In this document: in pieces, positions 50,358 through 59,875 of the stretch
Numbering within the stretch: the stretch's first letter is position 1
Layout: each line of letters starts with the position of its first letter
NCBI RefSeq assembly: GCF_003385235.1
Contig: NZ_PQIA01000017.1
Coordinates: forward strand, 22,705 to 86,704
From: Amycolatopsis circi
Lineage (GTDB): Bacteria; Actinomycetota; Actinomycetes; Mycobacteriales; Pseudonocardiaceae
Direction of reading: 5' to 3'
DNA length: 64,000 bases
Program-made: the position numbers and the translations under genes
The notes under the pieces: generated by a model
What the model was told of the DNA's origin: nothing
The model's database searches: none
The model's input: the letters and a program-made list of their open reading frames with translations, nothing else

Positions 50358-50402
50358 GATCGTTGGTGCTCGTCAACGCACCGGTGAATCGTTGGGAGAC
50401 TC

Positions 50403-51899
50403 GTGAGCGGCCCGCTGAGCACGCTGATCCTCGCTGCGGGTGAGGGCACCCGCATGCGTTCCTCCACTCCTAAGGTGTTGCACCCGATCGCCGGAAGGCC
50501 GCTGGTGGAACACGCTGTGCGCGCCGCCGCCGGCCTCGCGCCGCAGCATCTGGTGGTCGTGATCGGACACGGCCGCGACGCCGTGCGCGCCGAACTCGAC
50601 CGGGTCGGCGAGGCGCTCGGCCGCGAGGTCGCCACCGCCGTGCAGGAAGAGCAGAAGGGCACCGGGCACGCCGTTTCGTGCGCGCTGGCCGAACTGCCGG
50701 AAGGACTCACCGGCACCGTCGTCGTCAGCTACGGCGACGTTCCGCTGCTGGACACCGAAACCCTCGAAGCACTGCGGGCCGAGCACACCAAGGCGGGCAA
50801 CGCGGTCACCGTGCTCACCGCCGAGGTCGCCGACCCGACCGGCTACGGCCGCATCGTCCGCGGTGCCGACGGTTCGGTCAGCGCGATCGTCGAGCACAAG
50901 GACGCGACGCCGGACCAGCGGGCGATCACCGAAATCAATTCCGGTGTCTACGCCTTCGACGCGGCCGTGCTGATCGACGGCCTGTCGCGGCTGTCGACCG
51001 ACAACGCGCAGGGTGAGCTTTACCTCACCGACGTCCTCGGCATCGCGCGCGAGGACGGCAAGGGCGTCGGCGCGCTCGTGGTTGACGACCCGTGGGTCAC
51101 CGAGGGCGTGAACGACCGCGTGCAGCTTTCGGTGCTCGGGGCCGAGTACAACCGCCGCATCGTGCGCCGCTGGCAGCGCGAGGGCGTCACGGTCACCGAC
51201 CCGAACACCACCTGGATCGAGGCGGACGTCACGCTCTCGCGCGACGTGCTGATCGAGCCGAACACCCAGCTCAAGGGCCGTTGTTCGGTCGGCGAGGGCT
51301 CCGTTGTGGGCCCGGACACCACGCTGACCGACGTGCAAATCGGCGCGGGCGCTTCGGTCGTCCGCGTGCACGGTTCGGGCTCTGAGCTGGGCGACGGCGT
51401 GAATGTCGGCCCGTACACGTTCCTGCGGCCGGGCACGAAGCTCGGTGCGAAGGGCAAGCTGGGCGCGTTCGTCGAGACGAAGAACGCGCAGATCGGCACC
51501 GGAACGAAGGTGCCGCATCTCACGTACGTAGGCGACGCGATCGTCGGCGACCACAGCAACATCGGCTGTTCCAGTGTGTTCGTGAACTACGACGGGGTGA
51601 GCAAGCACCAGACCGTTGTCGGTTCGCATGTCCGGCTCGGGGCGGACAACACGCTGGTCGCGCCGGTGCGGATCGGGGACGGCGCTTACAGTGGAGCCGG
51701 TGCGGTGATCCGCGACGACGTCCCGCCTGGCTCACTGGCGCTGTCGGCCGGTCCGCAGCGCACCATCGAAGGCTGGGCGGTCCGGCGCAGGCCGGGCACG
51801 CCCGCGGCGGAGGCGGCGGAAGCCGCTCTCGCCGCCCAGCAGCAGGACACCGTTGTGTCCGAGTCAGCAGCAGGAACCGACGGGGAGTCGCCAGCATGA
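50403..51899 (+). CDS. glmU: Bifunctional UDP-GlcNAc pyrophosphorylase / GlcN-1-P acetyltransferase GlmU
   Basis: A 498-residue cytoplasmic enzyme giving UDP-N-acetylglucosamine for peptidoglycan. The N-terminal uridyltransferase domain opens [20 protein letters not shown] (residues 8-27) and runs to about 240. The C-terminal left-handed beta-helix (about 260-460) has hexapeptide repeats such as [17 protein letters not shown] and the acetyltransferase region [18 protein letters not shown]. The Ala/Glu-rich tail is typical of actinobacteria. GTG start at 50403. Its stop overlaps the prs start (ATGA), an operon also seen in mycobacteria. Confidence 0.97.
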   Translation: MSGPLSTLILAAGEGTRMRSSTPKVLHPIAGRPLVEHAVRAAAGLAPQHLVVVIGHGRDAVRAELDRVGEALGREVATAVQEEQKGTGHAVSCALAELPEGLTGTVVVSYGDVPLLDTETLEALRAEHTKAGNAVTVLTAEVADPTGYGRIVRGADGSVSAIVEHKDATPDQRAITEINSGVYAFDAAVLIDGLSRLSTDNAQGELYLTDVLGIAREDGKGVGALVVDDPWVTEGVNDRVQLSVLGAEYNRRIVRRWQREGVTVTDPNTTWIEADVTLSRDVLIEPNTQLKGRCSVGEGSVVGPDTTLTDVQIGAGASVVRVHGSGSELGDGVNVGPYTFLRPGTKLGAKGKLGAFVETKNAQIGTGTKVPHLTYVGDAIVGDHSNIGCSSVFVNYDGVSKHQTVVGSHVRLGADNTLVAPVRIGDGAYSGAGAVIRDDVPPGSLALSAGPQRTIEGWAVRRRPGTPAAEAAEAALAAQQQDTVVSESAAGTDGESPA

Positions 51900-52876
51900 G
51901 TCCGAAGTCAGGTACGCCGAAGAAGAATCTGATGCTCTTCTCCGGGCGTGCGCACCACGAGCTCGCGGAAGAGGTCGCCAAGCACCTCAACGTGACGATC
52001 ACCCCGCAGACCGCGCACACGTTCGCCAACGGCGAGCTGTTCGTGCGGTTCGAGGAGTCGGTGCGCGGTACCGACGCGTTTGTGATCCAGGCGCACACCA
52101 CGCCCATCAACGAGTACGTGATGGAGCAGCTGATCATGGTGGACGCGCTCAAGCGCGCGAGCGCCAAGCGGATCACCGTGGTCATGCCGTTCTATCCGTA
52201 CGCGCGCCAGGACAAGAAGCACAAGGGCCGCGAACCGATCTCGGCGCGGCTCATCGCGGACCTGTTCAAGACCGCGGGCGCGGACCGGATCATGACGGTC
52301 GACCTGCACACCGCCCAGATCCAGGGCTTCTTCGACGGCCCGGTCGACCACCTGATGGCACAGTCGGTCCTCGCCGACCACATCAAGTCGACGTACGGCA
52401 ACGCGGACATCACCGTCGTTTCGCCGGACTCGGGCCGCGTGCGCCTGGCAGAGAAGTGGGCGCAGCAGCTCGGCGACCGGCCGATCGCGTTCATCCACAA
52501 GACGCGCGACCCGGACAAGCCGAACCAGGCGGTCGCCAACCGCGTGGTCGGCAAGGTCGAGGGCAAGCTCTGCGTGCTGATCGACGACATGATCGACACC
52601 GGCGGCACGATCGTGAAGGCCACCGAGGCACTGCTGGAGGAAGGCGCGGCGGACGTGGTCATCGCGACCACGCACGGCATCCTCTCCGACCCGGCCACCG
52701 AGCGGCTTTCGCAGTGCAAGGCGCGCGAGGTCATCGTGACGAACTCGCTGCCGATCCCGGAAGAGAAGCGCTTCCCGGGGCTGACCGTGCTGTCCATCGC
52801 GCCGATGCTCGCGGAGGCCATCCAGCAGGTGTTCGAGGACGGCTCGGTCACCTCGCTGTTCGACGGCAACGCCTGA
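51896..52876 (+). CDS. prs: Ribose-phosphate pyrophosphokinase Prs
   Basis: A 326-residue enzyme making PRPP from ribose 5-phosphate and ATP, for nucleotide, His and Trp synthesis, and in actinobacteria also arabinan precursors. Features are the catalytic flexible loop [18 protein letters not shown] (from residue 102), [14 protein letters not shown], and the PRPP-binding loop [13 protein letters not shown] (227-239). Length is normal. ATG at 51896 overlaps glmU. A long gene-free region follows. Confidence 0.97.
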   Translation: MSPKSGTPKKNLMLFSGRAHHELAEEVAKHLNVTITPQTAHTFANGELFVRFEESVRGTDAFVIQAHTTPINEYVMEQLIMVDALKRASAKRITVVMPFYPYARQDKKHKGREPISARLIADLFKTAGADRIMTVDLHTAQIQGFFDGPVDHLMAQSVLADHIKSTYGNADITVVSPDSGRVRLAEKWAQQLGDRPIAFIHKTRDPDKPNQAVANRVVGKVEGKLCVLIDDMIDTGGTIVKATEALLEEGAADVVIATTHGILSDPATERLSQCKAREVIVTNSLPIPEEKRFPGLTVLSIAPMLAEAIQQVFEDGSVTSLFDGNA

Positions 52877-54062
52877 ATCTCGGCAGCTTTCTGAACGGTT
52901 CTGAACTACGCGGCCCGAGTTGGCGGCGCGGCCTGAATGAGGTCGCACCCGCTGGCTCGGGTCGCGTCGTTTGGTGACTGCGCCCGTTTGCCGGGGTGGT
53001 GCACGCCTAAGCAGTGCTGTCCGCGCCGGGCGGCCCGGTGTGAGGCAGGCGGTGCTGCCGCCGTGCGCAGGCACACCGAACGTTAGGCAAAGTCGACTGC
53101 TCCGGGCCGCGCCGCCGATCTAGGCGCACCGTCCAATCCAGACCGCATCGCCCAGCCCAGCCACGTCGCCCCGGTGAGGCTGCGTCATCGGGCCCCAACC
53201 GCCGCTCAATGCGAGCCACGGTCGCCCAGCCCAGCCGCGTCACCCGGCCCAGCCACGTCACCCGGCCCGGCCGCATCGCCCAGCCCAGCCGCGCTGCCCC
53301 GCCGAGACCGCGCCATCGTGCCCGACCACCGCTCAACTCGAGCCACGGTCGCTCGGCCCAGCCGCGCGACCCCACTCCGGCCGCATCGCCCAGCCCAGCC
53401 GCGCTGCCCGCCGAGGCCGCGCCATCTGGCCCGACCGTCGCTCGGCTCAAGCCACGGTCGACCCAAGCCCAGTCGCACCACCTCGACCGGCCGCACCACC
53501 TCGACCGGCCGCATCGCCCAGCCCAGCCGCGTCACCTCGGCCCGGCCGCGTCACCCACTCCAGCCGCGTCACCTCGGCCCAACCGCGCCACTCCACTCCA
53601 GACGCGTCACCTGGTCCGGCCGCATCGCTCGGGCCAGCCGCGCGCGCTGCCCCGCCGAGACCGCGCCATCAGGCCCCACCACCGCTCAACTCGAGCCACG
53701 GTCGCCTGGTCCGGCCGCATCCCTCAGCCAAGCCGAGCCACCCCCGCCGAGGCCGCATCCCTCAGCCCAGCCAAGCCACCCCGCCGAGGCCGCGACGTCT
53801 GGCCCAGCCCAGCCGCGCCACCTCGACCCGGCCGCATCGCCCAGCCCGGCCACACCGCCCCACTCCAGCCGTGTCACCTCGCCTCTCCGAGGCCGCACCT
53901 CGCCTCGTCTGACCGAAGCAGCCCGTCCAGGCCGTCGGATCCGTTAAGGCTTCGCCGCGTCCAGCTCCGCCCGCGAACCGCACCGCCGCTACCGAGCAGC
54001 CGCGCCATTGTCATCAGCCAAAGACAACCCTCCGCTCCTCACTTCGCGCCCTAGTCAAACCG
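52877..54062. other. Gene-free region rich in degenerate C-rich repeats, 1.2 kb
   Basis: No gene that I can support; open frames here are Pro/Arg/Ala/Ser strings with no family resemblance on either strand. About 53170-53920 is built from short variants of cccagccgcgtcacc and cggccgcatcgcccag. The + strand is markedly C-rich over G. No promoter or tRNA is recognised. Confidence 0.75.
53176..53705. repeat. Four dispersed ~60-bp repeat copies inside the C-rich region
   Basis: A longer unit (gctgccccgccgagaccgcg, then catc, a ccgacca-type linker, cgctcaactcgagccacggt) appears near 53291-53350, 53401-53460 and 53643-53704. A shortened version lies at about 53176-53224 (cgctcaatgcgagccacggt). The copies differ by small substitutions and indels. 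Between them lie the shorter 15-20 base units. Confidence 0.65.
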
Positions 54063-54488
54063 TCACACCGCGCCCATGTCCGAGGACAACCACCTCTCCG
54101 GCCGCATATGGATCGCCATGTGCTCCCCCAGCTGCGTCCGCTCGAACTCCACATACCCGGCCACCTTGTCGGCAGGCAGGTACCGCGACGCCATCTCCCA
54201 CGTCAGCTCGTAGCTGCCCGGCCGCGTCCGCACGACCGGACCCTCCACCGACACGTACCGCACCGTCGGCTCGACCCGTTGCACCATCAGGCTGAACCGT
54301 CCGGCCGCCTCGATCGCCTTTGCCTTGCGCGAGTTCGGTTCCGTGATCACCCACAGCTCGCCGCCCGGGGTGTACTGGTACCAGATCGGCACCGTCAACG
54401 GCGCGCGGTCCGGGCGCTCGACCACGGCGAGCGCGCCGATGTGCGGTTCGGCCAGAAACTGTTCCCGTTCTTCAATCGACAACACCAT
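54063..54488 (-). CDS. Pyridoxamine 5'-phosphate oxidase-like (PPOX) protein
   Basis: A 141-residue split-barrel flavin/F420-binding protein. It opens VLSIEEREQFLAEPHIGALA and has the block APLTVPIWYQYTPGGELWVI, KAKAIEAAGRFSLMVQ and the C-terminal MAIHMRPERWLSSDMG. ATG at 54488 fits the family start. It is divergent from an LLM oxidoreductase gene across 96 bases, the second PPOX/LLM pairing in the window. The substrate is unknown. Confidence 0.83.
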   Translation of the reverse strand: MVLSIEEREQFLAEPHIGALAVVERPDRAPLTVPIWYQYTPGGELWVITEPNSRKAKAIEAAGRFSLMVQRVEPTVRYVSVEGPVVRTRPGSYELTWEMASRYLPADKVAGYVEFERTQLGEHMAIHMRPERWLSSDMGAV

Positions 54489-54584
54489 GCCCTCGAAGCT
54501 AGCGACGGGGTACGACAAAAACCGGGTTCCGCCGGGGGCGAAAACTGATGCATCACCCGTCCGGGACTGGCTAGCGTCGCAGCC

Positions 54585-55457
54585 ATGGGGAAATTTGAAT
54601 TCGGCGTCAGTCTGCGGCTCACGGCCGACGGCACTGAGTGGACCGAGAAATGCCGGCGCGCCGAGGAACTCGGCTACGACCACCTGACTGTGCCCGATCA
54701 CCTCGGGCCGGGGCGGCTGTCGCCGTTCCCGGCGCTCACGGCCGCGGCGGCGGTGACCGAGCGGGTGCGGGTCGGCACGTTGGTGTCCAATGTGCCCTTC
54801 TATAACCTGGCGCTCTTCGCCCGCGACGTCGCCACCACCAACAAACTCACCGGCGGCCGCTTCGAACTCGGCCTCGGTTCGGGCCACATGAAGCACGAGT
54901 TCGACGACGCCGGACTGCCGTGGCGCAAAGCCGCCGACCGGATCGCGTACCTCACCGAAGGTCTCGCCGAGCTGCGCACCCGCGTCGAGGACGAGGGCGG
55001 CATGCCGAAGCTGCTGATCGCGGGCAACAGCGACGGCGTGCTGAAGCTCGCGGCGGAACACGCGGACATCGCCGGGTTCGCCGGTCTCCGCCAGGATCGC
55101 GGACGTCCGCCGGGCACGTTCGTGCTCGACAACGACGTGGCGATGGACGAGCGGATCGCGTATTTCCGTTCCCTGGCAGGGGATCGCGAGATCGACTACA
55201 ACATGCTGATCCAGCGCGTCGTGGTCACCGACGACCGCCGCGAAGCCGCTGCGGAATGGCACGTCGAGACCGAGGAACGCAGCGCAGCGGACGTCGACGA
55301 GCTGCTGCGCGCACCGCAGCTCCTCTTCGGCACGGTGGACGAAATGGTGCAGCAGCTGATCGCGCACCGCGAGCGGTACGGCTTCTCCTACTTCACCGTT
55401 TTCGAGGCGATGATGGAGACTTTCGCGCCGGTGGTGGCTGAACTGCGGGGTCGCTAG
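54585..55457 (+). CDS. LLM class F420-dependent oxidoreductase (TIGR03621-like)
   Basis: A 290-residue luciferase-like enzyme. It opens KFEFGVSLRLTADGTEW and has CRRAEELGYDHLTVPDHLGP, RVRVGTLVSNVPFYNLALFA and GGRFELGLGSGHMKHEFDDA, the pattern of the F420-linked TIGR03621 group as I recall it. ATG at 54585. Its 3' end overlaps the convergent TetR gene by 65 bases. Confidence 0.85.
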   Translation: MGKFEFGVSLRLTADGTEWTEKCRRAEELGYDHLTVPDHLGPGRLSPFPALTAAAAVTERVRVGTLVSNVPFYNLALFARDVATTNKLTGGRFELGLGSGHMKHEFDDAGLPWRKAADRIAYLTEGLAELRTRVEDEGGMPKLLIAGNSDGVLKLAAEHADIAGFAGLRQDRGRPPGTFVLDNDVAMDERIAYFRSLAGDREIDYNMLIQRVVVTDDRREAAAEWHVETEERSAADVDELLRAPQLLFGTVDEMVQQLIAHRERYGFSYFTVFEAMMETFAPVVAELRGR

Positions 55458-56085
55458 CCGCCGCCTGCACCTTCGCGACGGCGTCCCCGGCGATCAACGT
55501 CAGCACTCGGCCGAGGAGACCGTCTGGCACCGCTTCGTCGTCGATGTCGGCTTCCACGGCCAATCCGTTGCTCAACGCGAGCAGCACGACGGCGAATTCC
55601 TCGGCAGGCAACGGAAGTTCGAGGTCCAACCCCTCGGCGAGCCGGTTCAACGCACGCGCGATCGTGTCGCGAACTTCCCGGCGGCGCCGGCGCAATGCGT
55701 CGCGCCGCCGGTCGTCGTGGTGCGCCATCGCGAAGAACTCGGCCAGCAACCGGTGCCACACCGCGTCGGCGCGCATTTCGTACATCAGCACCGCGGCGAC
55801 GTTCGCCAATCCCGCGCCGCCGTCGTCCGCTCCCGCGAAACCCGCCAGGCTCGCTTCGAGCCGGTGCGCGGCGTGCTCTTCCATCAACGCCAGCACCAGC
55901 TCGTCTTTCGACGCGAAACTCGAGTAGACCGCGCCTTTCGTCAGCCCGGCCGCCGCGGCCACCTCGGTCAGTTTCGTCGCGGCGATGCCCTGTTCCCCGA
56001 ACACGGCGAAGGCCGCGTCGAGAATGCGCCGCCGGGTCTCCGCCCGTGTCGGCCGCGTCCGGCCGGTCATCGGCTTCTCCCTCAT
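55393..56085 (-). CDS. TetR-family transcriptional regulator
   Basis: A 230-residue TetR repressor. The HTH spans about residues 14-60 (RAETRRRILDAAFAVFGEQG, TKLTEVAAAAGLTKGAVYS, FASKDELV). ATG at 56085; an ATG five codons in is an alternative. Two strong inverted repeats lie in the gap before the divergent lipase gene and are likely its operators, so it should control itself and the lipase. The tail overlaps the convergent LLM gene. Confidence 0.88.
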   Translation of the reverse strand: MREKPMTGRTRPTRAETRRRILDAAFAVFGEQGIAATKLTEVAAAAGLTKGAVYSSFASKDELVLALMEEHAAHRLEASLAGFAGADDGGAGLANVAAVLMYEMRADAVWHRLLAEFFAMAHHDDRRRDALRRRRREVRDTIARALNRLAEGLDLELPLPAEEFAVVLLALSNGLAVEADIDDEAVPDGLLGRVLTLIAGDAVAKVQAAASDPAVQPPPARKSPSSPRKR

Positions 56086-56115
56086 CCGGGGGTTGACACT
56101 GGATCAGTCCGCTCA

Positions 56116-56146
56116 ATACCTTCAGGTATCCAATACCCCCGGGTAT
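56116..56146. promoter_or_regulatory. Tandem palindromic operators between TetR and lipase genes
   Basis: ATACCT-tc-AGGTAT (56116-56129) and ATACCC-cc-GGGTAT (56133-56146), start points 17 bases apart and each followed by CCA. Both have perfect six-base arms. The spacing and place between divergent genes suit two TetR dimers. Confidence 0.65.
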
Positions 56147-56180
56147 CCACTGTCAAGGACGACAGGGAAGGACCGCTCCG

Positions 56181-57029
56181 ATGAGGTTGCGCATCGTCCT
56201 GGCCGCCGCGGCATTGCTGACCGCCGCGTTCGCCGCCCCAGCCACCGCCGCGGCAAGGACCGGCGGCGTCAACGATCCCGGATGCCGGCCGAGCGCGGCG
56301 CATCCGCGTCCGGTGGTGTTCCTGCACGGACTCGGCGCGACGTCCTATGAGGACTTGAACTACCTGCAGGATCACGTCGCTGCCAAGGGATACTGCACCT
56401 TCAGCCGGACCTACGGCGCGTACCCGCAGTTTCCGGTAGTCGGCGGACTTCGCCCGATCGCTGACTCCGCAACGGAAATCAAGCAGTTCGTCGGCGAAGT
56501 ACTGGCGGAAACCGGTGCGGTGCAAGTGGATCTGGTCGGGCACTCCGAGGGCGGATTCCAGTCCCTGTACGTCACGAAGACGCAAGGCATCGCCGACCGG
56601 ATCGGTTCCGTCGTGGCGATCGCGCCGCCAACGCACGGCACCACATTCGCCGGGCTGACGAAGCTGGCCTACCTGCTGGGAGCGCGCGACGAGGTCGGCA
56701 AAGCGCTCGCCGCGGTCGGCTGCCCAGCTTGCGACAACCTGATCACCGACGGCAGCGCGGTCCAGACGCTCACGAACGGTCCCATCGCGCAGCCCGGCGT
56801 GCGCTACACCGTCCTCACGTCGCGGGTCGACGAACTAGTCACGCCCACCGAAACGTCTTTCGTGCGCGAGCAGGGCGTCACGAACGAATACGTCCAGGAC
56901 ACCTGCCCGTTCGACCCCGTCGGGCACATCGGCGAGGCCTACGACCTCAACGTCTGGAACCTGGTCACCAATGCGCTCGACCCGGCGCACGCCGAGAAAT
57001 TCCTTTGCACCGCCGGATCTCCCGGCTGA
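56181..57029 (+). CDS. Secreted triacylglycerol lipase / esterase
   Basis: A 282-residue alpha/beta hydrolase. Sec signal peptide in residues 1-25 (MRLRIVLAAAALLTAAFAAP, cleavage near ATAAA). Oxyanion region VVFLHGLGAT; nucleophile S122 in GHSEGG; acid D216 (SRVDELVTP); H248 (DPVGHIG). Cysteines at 35, 72, 180, 183, 241 and near the end may form disulfides, as in secreted actinobacterial lipases. ATG at 56181 with gggaagg upstream. Likely repressed by the divergent TetR protein. Confidence 0.9.
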   Translation: MRLRIVLAAAALLTAAFAAPATAAARTGGVNDPGCRPSAAHPRPVVFLHGLGATSYEDLNYLQDHVAAKGYCTFSRTYGAYPQFPVVGGLRPIADSATEIKQFVGEVLAETGAVQVDLVGHSEGGFQSLYVTKTQGIADRIGSVVAIAPPTHGTTFAGLTKLAYLLGARDEVGKALAAVGCPACDNLITDGSAVQTLTNGPIAQPGVRYTVLTSRVDELVTPTETSFVREQGVTNEYVQDTCPFDPVGHIGEAYDLNVWNLVTNALDPAHAEKFLCTAGSPG

Positions 57030-57039
57030 CGCACTGCAA

Positions 57040-57071
57040 AACCCGGTGGTGCCGCGAAGCATCACCGGGTT
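57040..57071. terminator. Bidirectional terminator hairpin
   Basis: AACCCGGTGGTG pairs with CATCACCGGGTT (one G-T pair) around an eight-base loop, in the 48-base gap between the convergent lipase and NAD(P)-binding genes. Short A and T runs flank the stem on opposite sides. Confidence 0.7.
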
Positions 57072-57077
57072 CCGCGC

Positions 57078-57722
57078 TCAGTACGCCAGCGTGAACCGGG
57101 CGCGCGAGTGCTTCGGCTCTTCGATCTCGTCCAGGAACGCGATCGCCAGGTCCGCGCCGCTGATGTGGGAGCGGCCGTCGGCGTCGCTGACCAGCACGTC
57201 GCCGCCGAGGCGGAACTTGCCGGTGCGTTCGCCGGGGATCCAGGAACCGAACTCGGCCGCCGGGCTGACGTAGAACCAGTCGACGTCGCCGGGCAGTTCG
57301 CGCAGCGCCTCCAGGACGAGGACGTGACTGCCCGCCTCCGGCTTGTACTCCTCCGGGAACTCCGGGGTGTCGATCACGCGCGGCCCGTCCTCGCTGACGC
57401 GCAGCGAACCGGCGCCGCCGACGATCGCCAGCCGCGCGCCGTTCGCGCGAGCCGCTTCCACCAGCGTCGGCAGGGCGTCCACCAGACGGCGGCCTTCGTC
57501 GTCCGCGCGGCCCGGCGTCGCGATCACCAGCACGTCAGCGCCCTTGGCCACCGAAGCGACGAATTCCGCGTCGTGCATCGACCCCGACCGCGCCTCGACA
57601 CCGGAGGGCAAACCCTCGGCCTTGCGCGCGACCCCGGTCACGGAGTGCCCGCGCCGCAGCGCCTCGTCGGTGATCCGGCCGCCGGCGAATCCCGTTGCGC
57701 CGAACACCACCAGCTTGCTCAT
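57078..57722 (-). CDS. NAD(P)H-binding protein, SDR-like (YwnB/NmrA type)
   Basis: A 214-residue Rossmann-fold protein. The cofactor loop is VVFGATGFAGGRITDEAL (residues 5-22), with R33 in GVARKAEGLP favouring NADP(H). Then AIVGGAGSLRV and WFYVSPAAEFGSW, as in the YwnB/BLVRB-like group. No Ser-Tyr-Lys triad. Role unknown, perhaps a quinone or flavin reductase. ATG at 57722, no clear operon partner. Confidence 0.83.
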   Translation of the reverse strand: MSKLVVFGATGFAGGRITDEALRRGHSVTGVARKAEGLPSGVEARSGSMHDAEFVASVAKGADVLVIATPGRADDEGRRLVDALPTLVEAARANGARLAIVGGAGSLRVSEDGPRVIDTPEFPEEYKPEAGSHVLVLEALRELPGDVDWFYVSPAAEFGSWIPGERTGKFRLGGDVLVSDADGRSHISGADLAIAFLDEIEEPKHSRARFTLAY

Positions 57723-57824
57723 TGCCGCTCCTCGAAAAGAAAGTCCGTCTCGTCGCAGCCGATGGTAAGGATCGGTCTTCGGCTACTTCAACGGAAGAAG
57801 CGCACCCCGAGGTGAGCGTGCAGG

Positions 57825-58940
57825 TCAGCCGCCGAGCGCGGCGAACGCGGTGGCCAGCTTCGCCTTCACCGCGTTCGCGTCGACCGGCGACCGCACCTCG
57901 GCGACCGCCGTCGGCTTCGCCAGCACCTGGTAGCTCGCGGTGCGGTTGGGCAGGCTGAATTTGACCGAACAGGACATCGTGATGGTCGCGTCCGCGGCCG
58001 CGTCGCCCTCGGTGGCGCAGCTTTGCGAGCCGAGCGTGTCCGCGCTGATCTCCACCGAAAGCTTGATGTGCACGTTCGGTTTCGAGCCCGGCTGATTGCC
58101 GACGACGCTGTTCGAAACGTCCACTGTGGTCTTGCAGGAACCGACGTAGTCCTGGCAGTCGAGTTTGTCGTTGAGCACCGTGACGCTCGCCTGCGCGAGG
58201 CCGTCGAACGGCTGCCCGACCGCGTCGACCGCGGCGTTGAAATCGGTGTGGAACTGCTTGATCTCAGCATCGCTGAGCGGCCGGACGCGGAACGCCGCAC
58301 CCAGCTTCGGGCCGCCGCGCGGGTCGAGCAGCGCCGGCGCGAACCCGGTGACCCGATGCGGTTCGGCAGTGGTCACCTGCAGCGCGCCGCCGAGGTCGTA
58401 CACCTCGGTGCCGTCCGGCAGCTTCTGCTTCCGCGGCGCGCCGGTCCCGAGTCCGCCGAGCGCCTTGCGCAGTTCGCCGGCGAGCTTCGGCGGGGCCAGC
58501 CGGGCGGCCGGGTCGACCGGCAGTTCGCTCCCGACGGTGTGCACCCATCCGCCGCCGAACTGGGTGCTGTTCTCCTCCAGGCCGTGCGACTTCCAGTAGT
58601 CCGCGTCGGCCGCGAGGTACAGCTGCCCGTCCGGTTCGGTGATCCGCACGGACTTGCCTTCCAACGGCAGCGCGCCGAAGCCGTTGCCGTCGCGCGCGAC
58701 GCGATACGTCAGCGTCGCCGGGTTGCCGGCGCCGTCCTTCAGCGTCGCGTCGTATTGCAACGCCGGCGCCTGCTCCAGCGCCTGCAGCGCGGCGTCGACC
58801 GCCGTCTGCTGCTGCGCACGCTGCGTAGCCAGCTGCCGGTCGGCATCGGACAGGCCCGCCGTGCCCGTCACCGCGACCTGGCAGCCCGCCAGAAGCCCGC
58901 CCAGCAGCACCAGTGCTGTCGCAGTCCATCGAACCCGCAT
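57825..58940 (-). CDS. Putative lipoprotein, 371 aa
   Basis: An exported lipoprotein with signal peptide RVRWTATALVLLGG and lipobox LAGC. The mature part is soluble: an N-terminal helical stretch (DADRQLATQRAQQQTAVDAA) followed by beta-rich sequence (YDATLKDGAGNPATLTYRVA, LYLAADADYWKSHGLEE) that recalls LppX/LprG-like lipid-binding lipoproteins. This resemblance is weak and I do not assign a function. Four cysteines in the last third. ATG at 58940 is chosen because the signal peptide starts there. A lipoprotein gene (lpqT) also sits beside rplY in mycobacteria, though in a different spot. Confidence 0.7.
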   Translation of the reverse strand: MRVRWTATALVLLGGLLAGCQVAVTGTAGLSDADRQLATQRAQQQTAVDAALQALEQAPALQYDATLKDGAGNPATLTYRVARDGNGFGALPLEGKSVRITEPDGQLYLAADADYWKSHGLEENSTQFGGGWVHTVGSELPVDPAARLAPPKLAGELRKALGGLGTGAPRKQKLPDGTEVYDLGGALQVTTAEPHRVTGFAPALLDPRGGPKLGAAFRVRPLSDAEIKQFHTDFNAAVDAVGQPFDGLAQASVTVLNDKLDCQDYVGSCKTTVDVSNSVVGNQPGSKPNVHIKLSVEISADTLGSQSCATEGDAAADATITMSCSVKFSLPNRTASYQVLAKPTAVAEVRSPVDANAVKAKLATAFAALGG

Positions 58941-59265
58941 GTCGGCCGCCCCTCTTTCCGCGGGAATCATGCCACCCCCGCGAGAACGGCGGGCGGGACG
59001 GGAATTGTGTCGTCACCCACCCGCCCGGGGGAGCCTCTCCCTACCCGGTGCGTGCCCGCGCGGACCGGCTGGTTTACACTTCTCGGGTTGTCTCGGCGAG
59101 GCGGGTGCGCCTGTAGGTGCCCGGCGTGATCGACGCGGCGGCTCGAGAAGCCCCGTGGTCTGCTCACGCCCGCAATCTCGCCGCCGTGCACAACCGCCCC
59201 CGAGCAGAGATCGACGATCCCGCCGCCCCCTGCCGCACGTCGTGTGATTGAAGGAGTGCTACACC
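58941..59265. other. Divergent intergenic region upstream of rplY, 325 bp
   Basis: Holds the promoters of the lipoprotein gene and rplY. A possible -10 (TACACT) is near 59075. The rplY side is a long GC-rich leader ending in aaggag. I see no gene or known leader RNA motif. Confidence 0.5.
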
Positions 59266-59865
59266 GTGTCCGAGGTACGTCTTTCCGTCGAACCGCGCAC
59301 CGAGTTCGGAAAGGGTGCCGCCCGCCGCACCCGTCGCGCCGGCAAAATCCCCGCGGTGCTCTACGGGCACGGCTCGGACCCGCGGCACTTCGCGCTGCCG
59401 GCCATCGAGTTCGCCCGCGTCGTCCGCGAGAACGGCACCAACGCCGTCATCACGCTCGACCTGCAGGGCGCCGTCGAGCTGGCGCTGACCAAGACCATCG
59501 TGGTCCACCCGCTCAAGAACTACATCGAGCACGTCGACCTGCTGGTCGTCAAGCGCGGCGAGAAGGTCACCGTCGACGTCCCGGTCGTCGTCTCCGGCAC
59601 CCCTGGCCCGGGCACCCTGGTCGCCCAGGACATCGACACGATCCAGGTCGAGGTCGAGGCGCTGCACATCCCGGAGCAGTTCGAGGTCTCCGTCGAGGGC
59701 ATCGAGGCGGGCACCCAGATCACCGCCAGCCAGATCAGCCTGCCCGCGGGCGCCGAGCTGGTCACCGACCCCGAGGCGCTCGTCGTCGCCGTCAACGAGG
59801 CCCCGCGCGGCTCCGCTGACGAGGACGCCGAAGCCGAGGAAGCCGCTGCCGAAGCCGCCGAATAA
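59266..59865 (+). CDS. rplY: 50S ribosomal protein L25 / general stress protein Ctc
   Basis: A 199-residue L25 of the long Ctc type. The N-terminal 5S-rRNA-binding domain is in residues 1-95 ([20 protein letters not shown], then LYGHG). The C-terminal TL5-like domain runs from about 100 ([16 protein letters not shown]). It ends in an acidic tail rich in Glu and Ala. GTG at 59266 with aaggag nine bases upstream. It precedes pth by 10 bases, the order kept across actinobacteria. Confidence 0.95.
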   Translation: MSEVRLSVEPRTEFGKGAARRTRRAGKIPAVLYGHGSDPRHFALPAIEFARVVRENGTNAVITLDLQGAVELALTKTIVVHPLKNYIEHVDLLVVKRGEKVTVDVPVVVSGTPGPGTLVAQDIDTIQVEVEALHIPEQFEVSVEGIEAGTQITASQISLPAGAELVTDPEALVVAVNEAPRGSADEDAEAEEAAAEAAE

Positions 59866-59875
59866 ACTCGCTTTC

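Noticed and set aside
53176..53705. Possible CRISPR array
   Set aside because: Copies are imperfect, unevenly spaced and lie in low-complexity DNA; no fixed-length unique spacers and no cas genes in the window.
53174..54054. Frames of 257-281 codons in the C-rich repeat region
   Set aside because: Products are strings of Pro/Arg/Ala/Ser from repeat units, open in more than one frame and without conserved features. They are best explained by base composition.
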